A DNA stretch of 64,000 nucleotides from the NCBI RefSeq assembly GCF_000730665.1, contig NZ_BBIV01000011.1, positions 62,001 to 126,000 on the forward strand, written 5' to 3'. Source of the DNA: Pseudomonas plecoglossicida NBRC 103162 = DSM 15088. Its GTDB lineage: Bacteria > Pseudomonadota > Gammaproteobacteria > Pseudomonadales > Pseudomonadaceae. The number at the start of each line of letters is the position of its first letter. Position 1 is the stretch's first letter. Below are positions 35,244 through 45,311 of the stretch, in pieces. Made by a program: the position numbers and the translations under genes. The notes beneath the pieces are model-generated. The model had not been told where the DNA came from, did not search any database, and was given only the letters and a program-made list of their open reading frames with translations.

Positions 35244-36835
35244 CAGTTGCTGATCGCCAGGATGCTCGCCTGGTACGCACCGACGAACAGGTCGAAGTCG
35301 CCGACCTCCTGTTGCTCCAGGCGCGACTGTTCGGCCAGCGAGTCGCGGGCCAGGGTCTCGTAGGCCTGCTGACGCTCGGCGGGCAGCGGCTGTTCGCGGA
35401 AGGCCTGGGCGTGCAGGCGGCTCTGGCGCAGGGAGAACTGCACGAAGCTTTCGTCATGCTCGGTCATGCGCGCCAGCACCTGCGCCGACGGCGTCAGCGA
35501 GGTGTCTTCGACCTTGGCCTGCTGTTCTGCCAGCGCCTTGGCATGTTCGTCACCACCGTGGGCGCGGTCGAGCAGGTCGGCCAGTTGGCCGATGCGCGCA
35601 ATGAGTTCGCCGGCCCAGGCTTTCAATGCGATGGGCTGGCCATCACGGTGCAGTTCCAGCCCCGGGCGGCGGCCTTCTTTGACCACGGTGAGGAAGTTGC
35701 TGGTGCACTGGCTGCATTCGCCGTTGTCCAGTTGCGGGCTTTCTTCCAGCGCGCAGAACAGCAGGAACGCATCGAGGAAGCGCGCCTCGGTCAGGTCGAT
35801 GCCTACCGGCAGGAACGGGTTGATGTCCAGGCAGCGCACTTCCACATACTGCACGCCGCGCGAGGTCAGGGCCTGGATCGGCCGCTCACCCGTGTAGGTG
35901 ACGCGCTTGGGGCGGATGTTCGAGTAGTACTCGTTCTCGATCTGCAGGATGTTGGTGTTCAGTTGCACCCACTCGCCATCCACATGGGTGCCGATCTCGA
36001 CATAGGGCTGGTAGGGCGTGCCAACGGCCTTGCGCAGGCTGTCGGTGTAGCTGGCCAGGTTGTTGTAGCAGGGCGTGAGGCCCGCCTGGGCATTGCTCTG
36101 GTAGCCCAGGTCGCTCATGCGCAGGCTGGTGGCGTAGGGCAGGAACAGGGTTTCGGCATCCAGCTCTTCGAGCTGGTGCGGGCGACCGCGCAGGAAACCT
36201 TTGTCCAGCGTCGGCGAGGCGCCGAACAGGTACATCAGCAGCCAGCTGTAGCGGCGGAAATTGCGGATCAGCGCGATATAGGCCGAGGACTGGTAGTCAC
36301 GGTCGCTTTCGCTGCCGCCTTCGGCTTCGCGCAGCAGGGGCCACAGCGCTTCGGGCAGCGAGAAGTTGTAGTGGATGCCGGCGATGCACTGCATGGTGCG
36401 GCCGTAGCGCAGGGCCAGGCCCTTGCGGTAGACGTGCTTGAGCTTGCCGATGTTGGAAGTGCCGTACTCGGCGATCGGGATGTCTTCCTCGGCCGGCAGC
36501 GTGCACGGCATCGACGGGCTCCACAGGTACTCGTCGCCGAGCTTGCTGTAGACGAAGCGGTGGGTCTGTTCGAGGCTCTCGAGCACCTTGGCCGGGTCCG
36601 CCAGGGCCGGTGTGATGAACTCCAGCAGCGACTCGGAATAATCGGTGGTGATCTGCTCGTTGGTCAGCGCCGAACCCAGTGCTTCCGGGTGTGGGGTCTG
36701 GGCCAGGCGACCTTCGTCGGTCACGCGCAGGCATTCGCGCTCAATACCGTGCAGGCACTGCTCGAGCAGGGGGAGATTGGCGCCGAGCAGGCTCAGGCGG
36801 CGGTTGAGGAGGTCGCTCAAGATGGATTCCTTCAC
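35243..36835 (-). CDS. gshA: Glutamate-cysteine ligase GshA
   Basis: A 530-residue ATP-dependent ligase that joins glutamate and cysteine to gamma-glutamylcysteine, the first step of glutathione synthesis. It belongs to the E. coli-type class (518 residues there). Typical segments include Gly-Ile-Glu-Arg-Glu-Cys-Leu-Arg (30-37), [10 protein letters not shown] (63-72) and Gly-Ile-His-Tyr-Asn-Phe-Ser. The ATG at 36835 (Met-Lys-Glu-Ser-Ile) has GTGAAGGAA-like context. It sits at the 5' end of a tandem gshA-tetR-toxin set and consumes the cysteine made by the sulfur genes. Confidence 0.92.
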   Translation of the reverse strand: MKESILSDLLNRRLSLLGANLPLLEQCLHGIERECLRVTDEGRLAQTPHPEALGSALTNEQITTDYSESLLEFITPALADPAKVLESLEQTHRFVYSKLGDEYLWSPSMPCTLPAEEDIPIAEYGTSNIGKLKHVYRKGLALRYGRTMQCIAGIHYNFSLPEALWPLLREAEGGSESDRDYQSSAYIALIRNFRRYSWLLMYLFGASPTLDKGFLRGRPHQLEELDAETLFLPYATSLRMSDLGYQSNAQAGLTPCYNNLASYTDSLRKAVGTPYQPYVEIGTHVDGEWVQLNTNILQIENEYYSNIRPKRVTYTGERPIQALTSRGVQYVEVRCLDINPFLPVGIDLTEARFLDAFLLFCALEESPQLDNGECSQCTSNFLTVVKEGRRPGLELHRDGQPIALKAWAGELIARIGQLADLLDRAHGGDEHAKALAEQQAKVEDTSLTPSAQVLARMTEHDESFVQFSLRQSRLHAQAFREQPLPAERQQAYETLARDSLAEQSRLEQQEVGDFDLFVGAYQASILAISN

Positions 36836-36950
36836 GCGTCAGTCGCCCCAATATGGGGGTAGAGATGACGGTCTACAAGGGTAGTTGGAAAAGGAACTGG
36901 CGTTGTCGCCTGGTTTACGCGGTTCCGGCGCCGAATTCGGGTCCGCTTCG

Positions 36951-37028
36951 CGGCCCATCGCCGGCAAGCCGGCTCCCACAGGAGATCCGTGGTGGACCTT
37001 GTGGGAGCCGGCTTGCCGGTGATGGGCC
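36951..37028. repeat. REP element pair
   Basis: Inverted REP copies at about 36951-36982 and 36999-37028 in the 246-base gap between the thioesterase end and gshA; no other feature is visible there. Confidence 0.85.
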
Positions 37029-37081
37029 AGGAAGTGGCCCCAAGCTATTGCCGAAAAATACCGCAGATAACGCTTGGTGAG

Positions 37082-37468
37082 CTAGAGAACCGCGAAGGTT
37101 CCCTGTGCTTTCGCCACCAGTTTGTCGCCTTGGACTACGTCGGCGTCGACCACCAGCGTACGGCGCCCGGCATGCAGGACACGGGCGGTACACAGTACGT
37201 CGCCTTCACTGACGGCACGCAGGTAGTTGATCTTGCATTCGATGGTCACGCTCTGCTGGTCGAAGCCATGGCTGGCCGAGCAGGCCAGGCCCATGGCGAT
37301 GTCCACCAGGCTGAAGATCGCCCCGCCGTGCAGCTTCTGGCCGCGATTGCGCAGGTGTGGCTCCAGCGCCAGGGCCACCTCGGCGACGCCTGTATCCAGG
37401 CGTTGCACGCGGCAGCCGAGCAGCTGACTGTAAGCGCTTTCGACCAGCTCCTTGGGGATCTCCATCAT
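37082..37468 (-). CDS. PaaI-type hotdog thioesterase
   Basis: A 128-residue single hotdog-fold acyl-CoA thioesterase. The segments Gly-Gly-Ala-Ile-Phe-Ser-Leu-Val-Asp (about 44-52) and [10 protein letters not shown] (about 82-91) are the active-site and beta-strand motifs of the PaaI group. It overlaps the tex stop by four bases and is the last gene of that transcript. The acyl substrate is unknown. Confidence 0.88.
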   Translation of the reverse strand: MMEIPKELVESAYSQLLGCRVQRLDTGVAEVALALEPHLRNRGQKLHGGAIFSLVDIAMGLACSASHGFDQQSVTIECKINYLRAVSEGDVLCTARVLHAGRRTLVVDADVVQGDKLVAKAQGTFAVL

Positions 37469-39789
37469 TTCTTCTTCAGCTGCTTGGCGTTGGCGAACAG
37501 TGCGGCCATGGCATTGTTGGACGGGGCTGCGGTGGCGGTCTCACGCTGGCGTGGCGCCTGTTGCGGGCGGTTGCCGCCGTTGCCACGGTTGCCACCGCGG
37601 TTGCCTTCGACCTTCTCGCCCGGGGTGTCGCTCATGCGCATGGACAGGCCGACGCGCTTGCGCGGGATGTCCACTTCCATGACCTTGACCTTGACCACGT
37701 CACCGGCCTTGACCGCCTCACGCGGGTCTTTCACGAACTTCTCCGACAGCGCCGAGATGTGCACCAGGCCGTCCTGGTGTACGCCGATGTCGACGAAGGC
37801 ACCGAAGTTGGTGACGTTGGTGACCACGCCTTCGAGGATCATGCCCGGCTCCAGGTCCTTGAGGTCCTCGACACCCTCCTGGAAGGTGGCGGTCTTGAAC
37901 TCCGGGCGCGGGTCGCGGCCGGGTTTGTCCAGTTCCTGGAGGATGTCGGTGACGGTTGGCAGGCCGAAGCTCTCGTCGGTGAATTTCTTCGGGTCGAGGC
38001 GCTTGAGGAAGCCGCTGTCGCCGATCAGCGAGCGAATGTCGCGGTCGGTGTCGGCGGCGATGCGCTTCACCAGCGGGTAGGCCTCAGGGTGCACGGCGGA
38101 GGCGTCCAGCGGGTTGTCGCCGTTCATGACGCGCAGGAAACCTGCAGCCTGTTCGTAGGTCTTTTCGCCCAGGCGGCTGACTTTCTTCAGCGCGGCGCGG
38201 GTGGCGAACGGGCCGTTGGCGTCGCGGTGGGCGACGATGTTCTGCGCCAGGGTGGCGTTGAGGCCGGAGATGCGGGTCAGCAGGGCCACCGAGGCGGTGT
38301 TGACGTCCACGCCCACGGCGTTCACGCAGTCCTCGACCACCGCGTCCAGGCCGCGAGCCAGTTTCACCTGGGACACGTCATGCTGGTACTGGCCGACACC
38401 GATGGATTTCGGGTCGATCTTCACCAGCTCGGCGAGCGGGTCCTGCAGGCGACGGGCGATCGACACCGCACCACGGATCGAGACGTCCAGGTCCGGGAAT
38501 TCGCGGGCGGCCAGCTCCGAAGCCGAATAAACCGAAGCGCCGGCTTCCGAAACCATGATCTTGGTGATCTTCAGGGCCGGGTACTTCTTGACCAGCTCGG
38601 CCACCAGCTTGTCGCTTTCGCGGCTGGCGGTGCCGTTGCCGATGGCGATCAGTTCCACCGAGTGCTTGGCGCACAGGGCGGCGAGGATGGAAATGGTGCG
38701 GTCCCAGTCGTTTTTCGGCGCGTGCGGGTAGACCGTGGTGTAGTCCAGCAGCTTGCCGGTGGCGTCGACCACGGCGATCTTGCAGCCGGTGCGCAGGCCT
38801 GGGTCGAAGCCCAGGGTGGCGCGCGGGCCGGCCGGAGCGGCCAGCAGCAGGTCATGCAGGTTGTGGGCGAAGACGTTGATCGCCTCGCCTTCGGCGTTGT
38901 CGCGCAGCTCGCCGAACAGGTCGGTTTCCAGGTGTGTGTAGAGCTTGACCTTCCAGGTCCAGCGCACCACTTCGCCCAGCCATTTGTCGGCCGGGCGGTT
39001 GTGGTTCTGCAGGCCGAAATGGCTGCCGATCATCAGCTCGCACGGATGCAAGGTACCTGGCAGCTCTTCGCCGACCTTCAGCGATGCGCTCAGCACGCCT
39101 TCGTTGCGCCCGCGGAAAATCGCCAGGGCGCGGTGCGACGGCGCGTTGCGCAGCAGCTCGTCGTGGGCGAAGTAATCGCGGAACTTGGCGCCTTCCTCTT
39201 CCTTGCCAGCGACCACGCGTGCGCTGAGCACGGCTTCCTGCTTGAGGAAGTTGCGCAGCTTGTCGAGCAGAGCGGCGTCCTCGGCGAAGCGCTCCATGAG
39301 GATGTACTTGGCACCTTCCAGGGCGGCCTTGACGTCGGCCACGCCCTTGTCGGCGTCGACGAAGCGTGCGGCTTCGCTCTCGGGGGTCAGCTGCGGGTCG
39401 TCGAACAGGCCGTCGGCCAGCGCGCCAAGGCCGGCTTCCAGGGCGATCTGGCCCTTGGTGCGGCGCTTTTGCTTGTACGGCAGGTAGAGGTCTTCGAGGC
39501 GTGTCTTGGTGTCGGCCAGCTTGATCTCGCGGGCCAGCTCCGGGGTCAGCTTGCCCTGCTCCTCGATGCTGGAGAGGATGCTGGCGCGGCGCTCGTCGAG
39601 CTCGCGCAGGTAGCGCAGGCGCTCTTCCAGGTGGCGCAGCTGGGTATCGTCGAGGCTGCCGGTCACTTCCTTGCGGTAACGGGCGATGAAGGGCACGGTC
39701 GAGCCTTCGTCCAACAAGCCCACGGCCGCTTCGACCTGCTGTGGGCGAACGCCCAGTTCCTCGGCGATACGGCTGTTGATGCTGTCCAT
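37465..39789 (-). CDS. tex: Transcription accessory protein Tex
   Basis: A 774-residue RNA-binding protein of the Tex/Spt6 family, associated with transcription elongation and stress tolerance. From the N-terminus it has a helical Tex domain, a YqgF/RNase H-like region ([10 protein letters not shown] near 330), helix-hairpin-helix motifs and an S1 domain (about 645-720). A Gly/Asn/Arg-rich tail (Gly-Gly-Asn-Arg-Gly repeats) precedes the Lys-Lys-Lys end. ATG 39789 has AGGTGG upstream; a GTG three codons earlier is rejected. It is divergent from ompR. Confidence 0.92.
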   Translation of the reverse strand: MDSINSRIAEELGVRPQQVEAAVGLLDEGSTVPFIARYRKEVTGSLDDTQLRHLEERLRYLRELDERRASILSSIEEQGKLTPELAREIKLADTKTRLEDLYLPYKQKRRTKGQIALEAGLGALADGLFDDPQLTPESEAARFVDADKGVADVKAALEGAKYILMERFAEDAALLDKLRNFLKQEAVLSARVVAGKEEEGAKFRDYFAHDELLRNAPSHRALAIFRGRNEGVLSASLKVGEELPGTLHPCELMIGSHFGLQNHNRPADKWLGEVVRWTWKVKLYTHLETDLFGELRDNAEGEAINVFAHNLHDLLLAAPAGPRATLGFDPGLRTGCKIAVVDATGKLLDYTTVYPHAPKNDWDRTISILAALCAKHSVELIAIGNGTASRESDKLVAELVKKYPALKITKIMVSEAGASVYSASELAAREFPDLDVSIRGAVSIARRLQDPLAELVKIDPKSIGVGQYQHDVSQVKLARGLDAVVEDCVNAVGVDVNTASVALLTRISGLNATLAQNIVAHRDANGPFATRAALKKVSRLGEKTYEQAAGFLRVMNGDNPLDASAVHPEAYPLVKRIAADTDRDIRSLIGDSGFLKRLDPKKFTDESFGLPTVTDILQELDKPGRDPRPEFKTATFQEGVEDLKDLEPGMILEGVVTNVTNFGAFVDIGVHQDGLVHISALSEKFVKDPREAVKAGDVVKVKVMEVDIPRKRVGLSMRMSDTPGEKVEGNRGGNRGNGGNRPQQAPRQRETATAAPSNNAMAALFANAKQLKKK

Positions 39790-39972
39790 GTGAACCACCT
39801 GACAAGGATTGAAAGCCGCGCATTATACCCATCGAAAACGGCTTGCGGTGATGGCGCCCGGCCAGCGACGCTGGTCAGGAACTGGCGCCCGGGGAAAAAT
39901 CTGCTAACAATGCTCACGTCACGCAGGGTAATGGCTACGCCATAATGCGCGGCGAAATCAGAGGAGTTATTC

Positions 39973-40713
39973 ATGACTGGCACCCCCAACACCGCTGAAG
40001 GTGACAAGATTCTCATCGTCGATGACGACCCGGGGCTCAGCAGCCTGCTGGAACGTTTCTTCACCAGCAAGGGCTATCGCGCCCGTGCGGTCCCCAACAC
40101 CGAACAGATGGACCGCCTGCTGCAGCGCGAGGTCTTCAACCTGGTGGTGCTCGACCTGATGCTGCCGGGTGAGGACGGCCTGTCCGCGTGCAAGCGCCTG
40201 CGCCAGTCGAACAACCAGATTCCGATCATCATGCTCACCGCCAAGGGCGACGAACTCAGCCGCATCAAGGGCCTGGAACTGGGCGCCGACGACTACCTCG
40301 GCAAGCCGTTCAACCCGGACGAGCTGATGGCGCGGGTCAAGGCCGTGCTGCGCCGCCAGGCTCCCAGCGTGCCGGGTGCACCGGGCAGCGAGGACGAGTC
40401 GGTCACTTTCGGCGACTACGAGCTGTCGCTGGCCACCCGCGAGCTCAAGCGCGGTGACGAAGTGCACATGCTCACCACCGGTGAATTCGCCGTGCTCAAG
40501 GCGCTGGTGATGCATGCACGCGAGCCGTTGACCCGCGACAAGCTGATGAGCCTGGCCCGCGGTCGCGAATGGGATGCCCTGGAGCGCTCCATCGACGTAC
40601 AGATTTCGCGCCTGCGTCGCATGATCGAGCCTGATCCGTCCAAGCCACGCTACATCCAGACGGTCTGGGGCGTGGGTTACGTGTTCGTTCCGGACGGAAA
40701 CGCCGGTAAATGA
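39973..40713 (+). CDS. ompR: Osmoregulatory response regulator OmpR
   Basis: A 246-residue two-component regulator with an N-terminal receiver (phospho-acceptor Asp61 in Val-Leu-Asp-Leu-Met-Leu-Pro-Gly) and a C-terminal winged helix ending Val-Trp-Gly-Val-Gly-Tyr-Val-Phe. It is phosphorylated by EnvZ and controls envelope genes. The start is ATG 39973 with GAGGAG upstream. It is followed 13 bases later by envZ and is divergent from tex. Confidence 0.93.
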   Translation: MTGTPNTAEGDKILIVDDDPGLSSLLERFFTSKGYRARAVPNTEQMDRLLQREVFNLVVLDLMLPGEDGLSACKRLRQSNNQIPIIMLTAKGDELSRIKGLELGADDYLGKPFNPDELMARVKAVLRRQAPSVPGAPGSEDESVTFGDYELSLATRELKRGDEVHMLTTGEFAVLKALVMHAREPLTRDKLMSLARGREWDALERSIDVQISRLRRMIEPDPSKPRYIQTVWGVGYVFVPDGNAGK

Positions 40714-40726
40714 TGCCTTGCCATCG

Positions 40727-42040
40727 ATGAAGACACCGGTCTGGTTCCCGCAGAGTTTCTTTGCCCGCACCCTGTGGCTGGTATTGATCGTCGTCCTGTT
40801 CTCGAAGGCCTTGACCCTGGTCTACCTGCTGATGAACGAGGACGTGCTGGTCGATCGTCAGTACAGCCACGGTGTGGCACTGACCTTGCGCGCCTACTGG
40901 GCCGCCGATGAAGAGAACCGCGACAAGATCGCCGAGGCCGCCGGCCTGATCCGGGTGACCGGCTCTGGCGTTCCCGAAGGCGAGCAACACTGGCCCTACA
41001 GCGAAATCTACCAGCGGCAGATGCAGGCCGAGCTGGGCGAAGACACCGAAGTGCGCCTGCGCATACATGCGCCGCCGGCGTTGTGGGTCAACGCCCCGAG
41101 CCTGGGCCCTGGCTGGCTGAAAGTGCCGCTGTATCCCCACCCGCTGCGCGGACAGAAGATCTGGAACGTGCTGGGCTGGTTCCTGGCCATCGGGCTGTTG
41201 TCCACCGCCTCGGCGTGGATCTTCGTGCGCCAGCTCAACCAGCCGCTCAAGCGCCTGGTGTTCGCCGCTCGCCAGTTGGGCCAGGGACGCAGCGTGCGCC
41301 TGCCGATCAGCGACACGCCCAGCGAGATGACTGAGGTCTACCGGGCCTTCAACCAGATGGCCGAGGACGTCGAACAGGCCGGGCGTGAGCGCGAGCTGAT
41401 GCTGGCGGGGGTTTCCCACGACCTGCGCACGCCGCTGACGCGCTTGCGCTTGTCTCTGTCCTTGCTCGACAGCGACAACGAGCTGAGCGATGACATGGTG
41501 CGCGACATCGAGGACATGGACGCGATTCTCGACCAGTTCCTGGCGTTCATCCGCGATGGCCGCGACGAGCCGGTGGAGGAGGTCGACCTGGCCGACCTGG
41601 TGCGCGAGGTGGTGGCGCCCTACAACCAGCCTGTGGAGCGTGTGCGCCTGTGCCTGGAGCCGATTCCGCCGTTCCCGCTGCGGCGGATATCGCTCAAGCG
41701 CATGCTCGGCAACCTGATCGGCAATGCCCTGCACCATGCGGGCAAAGGGGTCGAAGTGGCCGCCTATGTGTCGGGTGACGAGAGTGCGCCTTATGTAGTG
41801 CTCAGTGTGCTCGACCGAGGTACCGGGATCGACGAATCGGAGCTGGAGACCATCTTCAACCCGTTCATTCGTGGAGACCGAGCCCGGGGTGGCAAGGGCA
41901 CCGGGCTGGGCCTGGCGATCGTCAAGCGGATCGCGGCGCAGCATGGGGGGAATGTGGAGTTGCGCAATCGGTCCGGCGGTGGGATCGAGGCGCGGGTGCG
42001 GTTGCCGTTGGGGCTTTTGTTACCGCGTAATGCTGTCTGA
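40727..42040 (+). CDS. envZ: Osmosensor histidine kinase EnvZ
   Basis: A 437-residue inner-membrane kinase: two helices (about 15-35 and 147-168) around a periplasmic loop of about 110 residues, a HAMP domain, a HisKA segment with His231 in Ser-His-Asp-Leu-Arg-Thr-Pro, and an HATPase domain with Asn-Ala-Leu-His-His, Asp-Arg-Gly-Thr-Gly and Gly-Thr-Gly-Leu-Gly-Leu. The ATG at 40727 is chosen; an in-frame TTG at 40718 adds three residues. Translation is probably coupled to ompR. Confidence 0.92.
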   Translation: MKTPVWFPQSFFARTLWLVLIVVLFSKALTLVYLLMNEDVLVDRQYSHGVALTLRAYWAADEENRDKIAEAAGLIRVTGSGVPEGEQHWPYSEIYQRQMQAELGEDTEVRLRIHAPPALWVNAPSLGPGWLKVPLYPHPLRGQKIWNVLGWFLAIGLLSTASAWIFVRQLNQPLKRLVFAARQLGQGRSVRLPISDTPSEMTEVYRAFNQMAEDVEQAGRERELMLAGVSHDLRTPLTRLRLSLSLLDSDNELSDDMVRDIEDMDAILDQFLAFIRDGRDEPVEEVDLADLVREVVAPYNQPVERVRLCLEPIPPFPLRRISLKRMLGNLIGNALHHAGKGVEVAAYVSGDESAPYVVLSVLDRGTGIDESELETIFNPFIRGDRARGGKGTGLGLAIVKRIAAQHGGNVELRNRSGGGIEARVRLPLGLLLPRNAV

Positions 42041-42050
42041 TTTTCGCTGG

Positions 42051-42080
42051 CCCTGATCGCCGGCAAGCCGGCGATCAGGG
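42051..42080. repeat. REP palindrome between convergent genes
   Basis: A perfect 14-bp stem (CCCTGATCGCCGGC with AA loop) lies 10 bases after envZ and just before the rimK end, placed to act as a two-way end signal. Confidence 0.9.
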
Positions 42081-42088
42081 CCCTTGAA

Positions 42089-42994
42089 TCAACCCTTGCC
42101 CTTGGTCCGAGTCTGATTCGGCCCGCCATTCTTCTCCAGATGCTCGATGATCATCCCGGCCACGTTCTTGCCGGTGGTCACCTCGATCCCCTCCAGCCCC
42201 GGCGAGGAGTTCACCTCCATCACCAACGGCCCATGGTTCGAGCGCAGGATATCCACACCCGCCACGCTCAAGCCCATCACCTTGGCCGCACGAATCGCAG
42301 TGATGCGTTCTTCAGGGGTGATCTTGATCAGGCTGGCGACACCGCCTCGGTGCAGGTTGGAGCGGAACTCGCCTGGTTTGGCCTGGCGCTTCATCGAAGC
42401 GATCACCTTGTCGCCCACCACGAAGCAGCGAATGTCGGCACCGCCGGCCTCCTTGATGTACTCCTGGACCATGATGTTCTGCTTCAGGCCCATGAAGGCT
42501 TCGATCACCGACTCGGCCGCCTGGGTGGTCTCGCACAGCACCACGCCGATGCCCTGGGTACCTTCGAGCACCTTGATCACCAGCGGCGCGCCGTTGACCA
42601 TCTGGATCAGGTCGGGAATGTCGTCCGGCGAGTGGGCGAAACCGGTGATCGGCAGGCCGATACCGCGTCGCGACAGCAACTGCAGCGAGCGCAGCTTGTC
42701 CCGCGAGCGGGCGATGGCCACCGATTCGTTGAGCGGGTAAACACCCATCATTTCGAACTGGCGCAGGACCGCGCAGCCATAGAAGGTCACCGAGGCACCG
42801 ATACGCGGGATCACTGCGTCGAAGCCCTCCAGCGGCTTGCCACGGTAGTGGATCTGCGGCTTGTGGCTGGCGATGTTCATGTAGGCCCGCAAGGTATCGA
42901 TCACCACCATTTCATGGCCACGCTGGATACCGGCTTCGACCAGGCGGCGGGTGGAATACAGACGCGGATTGCGCGACAGCACAGCGATCTTCAT
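42089..42994 (-). CDS. rimK: Ribosomal protein S6 glutamate ligase RimK
   Basis: A 301-residue ATP-grasp ligase that adds glutamates to the C-terminus of ribosomal protein S6, altering translation in Pseudomonas. The N-terminus Met-Lys-Ile-Ala-Val-Leu-Ser-Arg, the central [12 protein letters not shown] and the metal-binding Val-Met-Glu-Val-Asn-Ser-Ser-Pro-Gly are clear. The ATG at 42994 overlaps the rimB stop; longer frames only read antisense. It is coupled to rimB. Confidence 0.92.
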   Translation of the reverse strand: MKIAVLSRNPRLYSTRRLVEAGIQRGHEMVVIDTLRAYMNIASHKPQIHYRGKPLEGFDAVIPRIGASVTFYGCAVLRQFEMMGVYPLNESVAIARSRDKLRSLQLLSRRGIGLPITGFAHSPDDIPDLIQMVNGAPLVIKVLEGTQGIGVVLCETTQAAESVIEAFMGLKQNIMVQEYIKEAGGADIRCFVVGDKVIASMKRQAKPGEFRSNLHRGGVASLIKITPEERITAIRAAKVMGLSVAGVDILRSNHGPLVMEVNSSPGLEGIEVTTGKNVAGMIIEHLEKNGGPNQTRTKGKG

Positions 42995-43473
42995 GCAGCA
43001 CCTGTGACAGGGGAAAGGGTTGCCGGAAAGGCCGGTTTGTCTTGGACGTACTTGAGGCCAGGGTTGACCACCAACTGGCCGCGAATCAGTGCCTTCGAGC
43101 CGAGCAACAGGCGATAACGCATGCTCTTGCGGCAGGCCAGGGTGAACTCGACCTCCCACACACCGTCGCCCAGCGCCAGCGCGGTACGGATGACATAGCG
43201 GGTCTGGGCCTGGCCGTTGGAGCTCTTGATGTTCTTCATGGTGACCAAAGGTGCCTCGCAACGGCGGTGGCGCAATTGCACCACCGAACCCAGGTGGGCG
43301 GTGAAGCGTACCCAGGCCTCACCGTTGCGCTCGAACGGCTCGACGTCGGTGGCATGCAGGCTGGAGGTGCTGGCGCCGGTGTCGATCTTGGCGCGCAGCC
43401 CCGCCACGCCGAGGTCGGGCAAGGCGACCCACTCGCGCAGGCCGATCACTTTCAGATGGTCAAATGTCTTCAC
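42991..43473 (-). CDS. rimB: RimB-type retropepsin-like protein
   Basis: A 160-residue protein of the ATP-dependent zinc protease/RimB family with a retropepsin-like Asp-Thr-Gly-Ala motif (31-34). In Pseudomonas, RimB modulates RimK and S6 modification. It overlaps rimK by four bases, giving the known rimB-rimK pair; the third partner rimA is not in view. The zinc-protease name is a database label, and the Asp motif fits a different fold. Confidence 0.85.
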   Translation of the reverse strand: MKTFDHLKVIGLREWVALPDLGVAGLRAKIDTGASTSSLHATDVEPFERNGEAWVRFTAHLGSVVQLRHRRCEAPLVTMKNIKSSNGQAQTRYVIRTALALGDGVWEVEFTLACRKSMRYRLLLGSKALIRGQLVVNPGLKYVQDKPAFPATLSPVTGAA

Positions 43474-43582
43474 GAATCACACCCTGCGAATGAGGTGGTG
43501 AACTGTAAGCACGGCGGGCACTTTTTGCATCCGTCAGTTACGGTAGTACAGTTCGATGAAAGACAGCATTCGAGGAAACGGG

Positions 43583-43984
43583 ATGGCACAAAAAGCCGAA
43601 GACGACGACAAGGTTCGCCTGGACAAGTGGCTGTGGGCGGCGCGTTTCTACAAGACCCGGGCACTGGCCAAGGCGGCGATCGAAAGCGGCAAGGTGCATT
43701 GCCGAGGCGAGCGCTGCAAGCCGGGGAAGGAGCCACGGGTGGGCGACGAGTTGGTCCTGCGCACCGGCTTCGATGAGCGCACGGTGGTGGTCAAGGCGCT
43801 GTCTGTGGTGCGCAGGGGCGCTCCGGAGGCCCAGACCTTGTATGAAGAGACCGAGGACAGTGTGCGCCGCCGTGAGCAGGCGGCAGAGATGCGCAAGGCC
43901 GGCGCGCTGGGTATGACGACCGATGGTCGGCCGAACAAGAAGCAGCGGCGGCAGATCCACCAGCTGCATGGCAATTTCGATTGA
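43583..43984 (+). CDS. hslR: Heat-shock protein Hsp15
   Basis: A 133-residue S4-domain RNA-binding protein that rescues stalled 50S subunits carrying nascent chains. The opening Val-Arg-Leu-Asp-Lys-Trp-Leu-Trp-Ala-Ala-Arg-Phe and the later Lys-Val-His-Cys-Arg-Gly-Glu are typical. Start ATG 43583 has GAGG at good distance; an ATG at 43556 would add nine residues with no binding site. The C-terminal 40 residues are basic. It is divergent from rimB. Confidence 0.91.
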   Translation: MAQKAEDDDKVRLDKWLWAARFYKTRALAKAAIESGKVHCRGERCKPGKEPRVGDELVLRTGFDERTVVVKALSVVRRGAPEAQTLYEETEDSVRRREQAAEMRKAGALGMTTDGRPNKKQRRQIHQLHGNFD

Positions 43985-43990
43985 GTGGGC

Positions 43991-44034
43991 CTGTGGGAGC
44001 CGGCTTGCCGGCGATAGGGCTGCAGAGCAGCCCC
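43991..44034. repeat. Single REP plus short stem
   Basis: One REP copy (about 43991-44022) is followed by a GGCTG/CAGCC stem (44018-44034), just after hslR. Confidence 0.8.
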
Positions 44035-44232
44035 GACATTGATGCCACTTGGAAAACAGCGCATCAGTCACCACATAGTACAAATCTTGTGGGAACAGCC
44101 ACTCGTCGAAAGTCATGCACAAGATCTGGCCAAATGGCCATATCCAGAAACACAGTAGAGCGATAGCAGCAGCGCGCGCCATGTCGCATGCCCGTGTAAC
44201 CCTTTAGTGATTATTTCAGATAGCCAAAACCT

Positions 44233-45132
44233 ATGAGCGATTTGCCGGATACCGATTTCACCCAACGATTCATCTTCGACGAGCGCGACGTGCGCGGCGA
44301 GTGGGTGTCTCTCGATGACAGTTACGCCTCGGTGCTGGCACGTCACGAATACCCGCAGCCCGTGCAAACGCTGCTGGGTGAACTCATGGCAGCCACTGCC
44401 TTGCTGGTGGGGGCGATGAAGTTCGACGGTCTGCTGATTCTTCAAGCGCGTTCGCAGGGGCCGATCCCGCTGTTGATGGTCGAGTGCTCGGGCGAGCGCG
44501 ACATTCGCGGCATGGCCCGCTACGAAGAGGACCAGATTCCGGCTGACGCGACCCTTTCGCAGTTGATGCCGGACGGGCACCTGACCCTCACGGTCGATCC
44601 GGTCAAGGGCCAGCGCTACCAGGGCACTGTCGATCTGGACGGTGCCAATCTGTCGGAGTGCTTCACCAACTACTTCGTGCAGTCGCAGCAGCTCAACACC
44701 CGCTTCTGGCTCAACGCGCAGGACGGCAAGGCGCGTGGTCTGCTGCTTCAGCAGCTGCCGCGCGATCGTCAACCTGACGATGAAGAGCGAGAGGAGAGCT
44801 GGCAGCACGTCGTGGCCCTGGCTACAACGCTCAAGTCCGAAGAGTGGAGCCTGGACAACGAAACCCTGCTGCACCGTCTCTATCACGAAGACGCCGTGCG
44901 CCTGTTCGATATCCATCCCCTGCGCTTCAATTGCAGCTGCTCGCGCGAACGTTCCGGCAATGCGCTGGTCAGTCTTGGCGAGCACGATGCCAAGCAACTG
45001 GTGGAGGAGTGCGGCGGCACGGTGGAGATCGATTGCCAGTTCTGCAACGAGCGCTATTTCTTCGATGCCAGCGATGTCGCGCAACTCTTTGCCGGTGGCG
45101 GCACCGACACGGCCTCAGAAACTCGCCACTGA
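44233..45132 (+). CDS. hslO: Redox-regulated chaperone Hsp33
   Basis: A 299-residue holdase switched on by oxidative stress. The zinc-binding redox switch is complete: Cys234-x-Cys236 and Cys268-x-x-Cys271 near the C-terminus. The N-terminal Asp-x-Arg-Gly-Glu-Trp-Val and the Cys-Ser-Gly-Glu-Arg-Asp-Ile-Arg-Gly segments match the family. It lies 248 bases downstream of hslR on the same strand, with a REP and possibly a small antisense ORF between them. It ends before the pckA leader. Confidence 0.92.
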   Translation: MSDLPDTDFTQRFIFDERDVRGEWVSLDDSYASVLARHEYPQPVQTLLGELMAATALLVGAMKFDGLLILQARSQGPIPLLMVECSGERDIRGMARYEEDQIPADATLSQLMPDGHLTLTVDPVKGQRYQGTVDLDGANLSECFTNYFVQSQQLNTRFWLNAQDGKARGLLLQQLPRDRQPDDEEREESWQHVVALATTLKSEEWSLDNETLLHRLYHEDAVRLFDIHPLRFNCSCSRERSGNALVSLGEHDAKQLVEECGGTVEIDCQFCNERYFFDASDVAQLFAGGGTDTASETRH

Positions 45133-45143
45133 AACGGTTAACT

Positions 45144-45207
45144 ACAGGTAAAACTCCTGTCTAATTGCGCAAAAGCGCGGTTACGACAGGAGGGGCCTAC
45201 TTTTTTT
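45144..45207 (+). promoter_or_regulatory. Hairpin set and T-run between hslO and pckA
   Basis: CTCCTGTC (45154-45161) can pair either with ACAGG just upstream (45144-45148) or with GACAGGAG downstream (45185-45192), the latter enclosing a GCGC/GCGC stem (45167-45178). A run of seven T follows at 45201-45207. It may be the hslO terminator or a conditional element before pckA. Confidence 0.45.
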
Positions 45208-45311
45208 GGGCGTTTCTGGCATAATCCGGCCACTTTTTTCGCTGTAGTAGTTTTTTACAGACAACTACAAAACGTTTGGAGCACTCGGCCTCGGGCCGGA
45301 TGGGGTATCTC

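Noticed and set aside
37357..39945. 862-codon plus-strand frame opposite tex
   Set aside because: Shadow of tex caused by GC-rich codon use.
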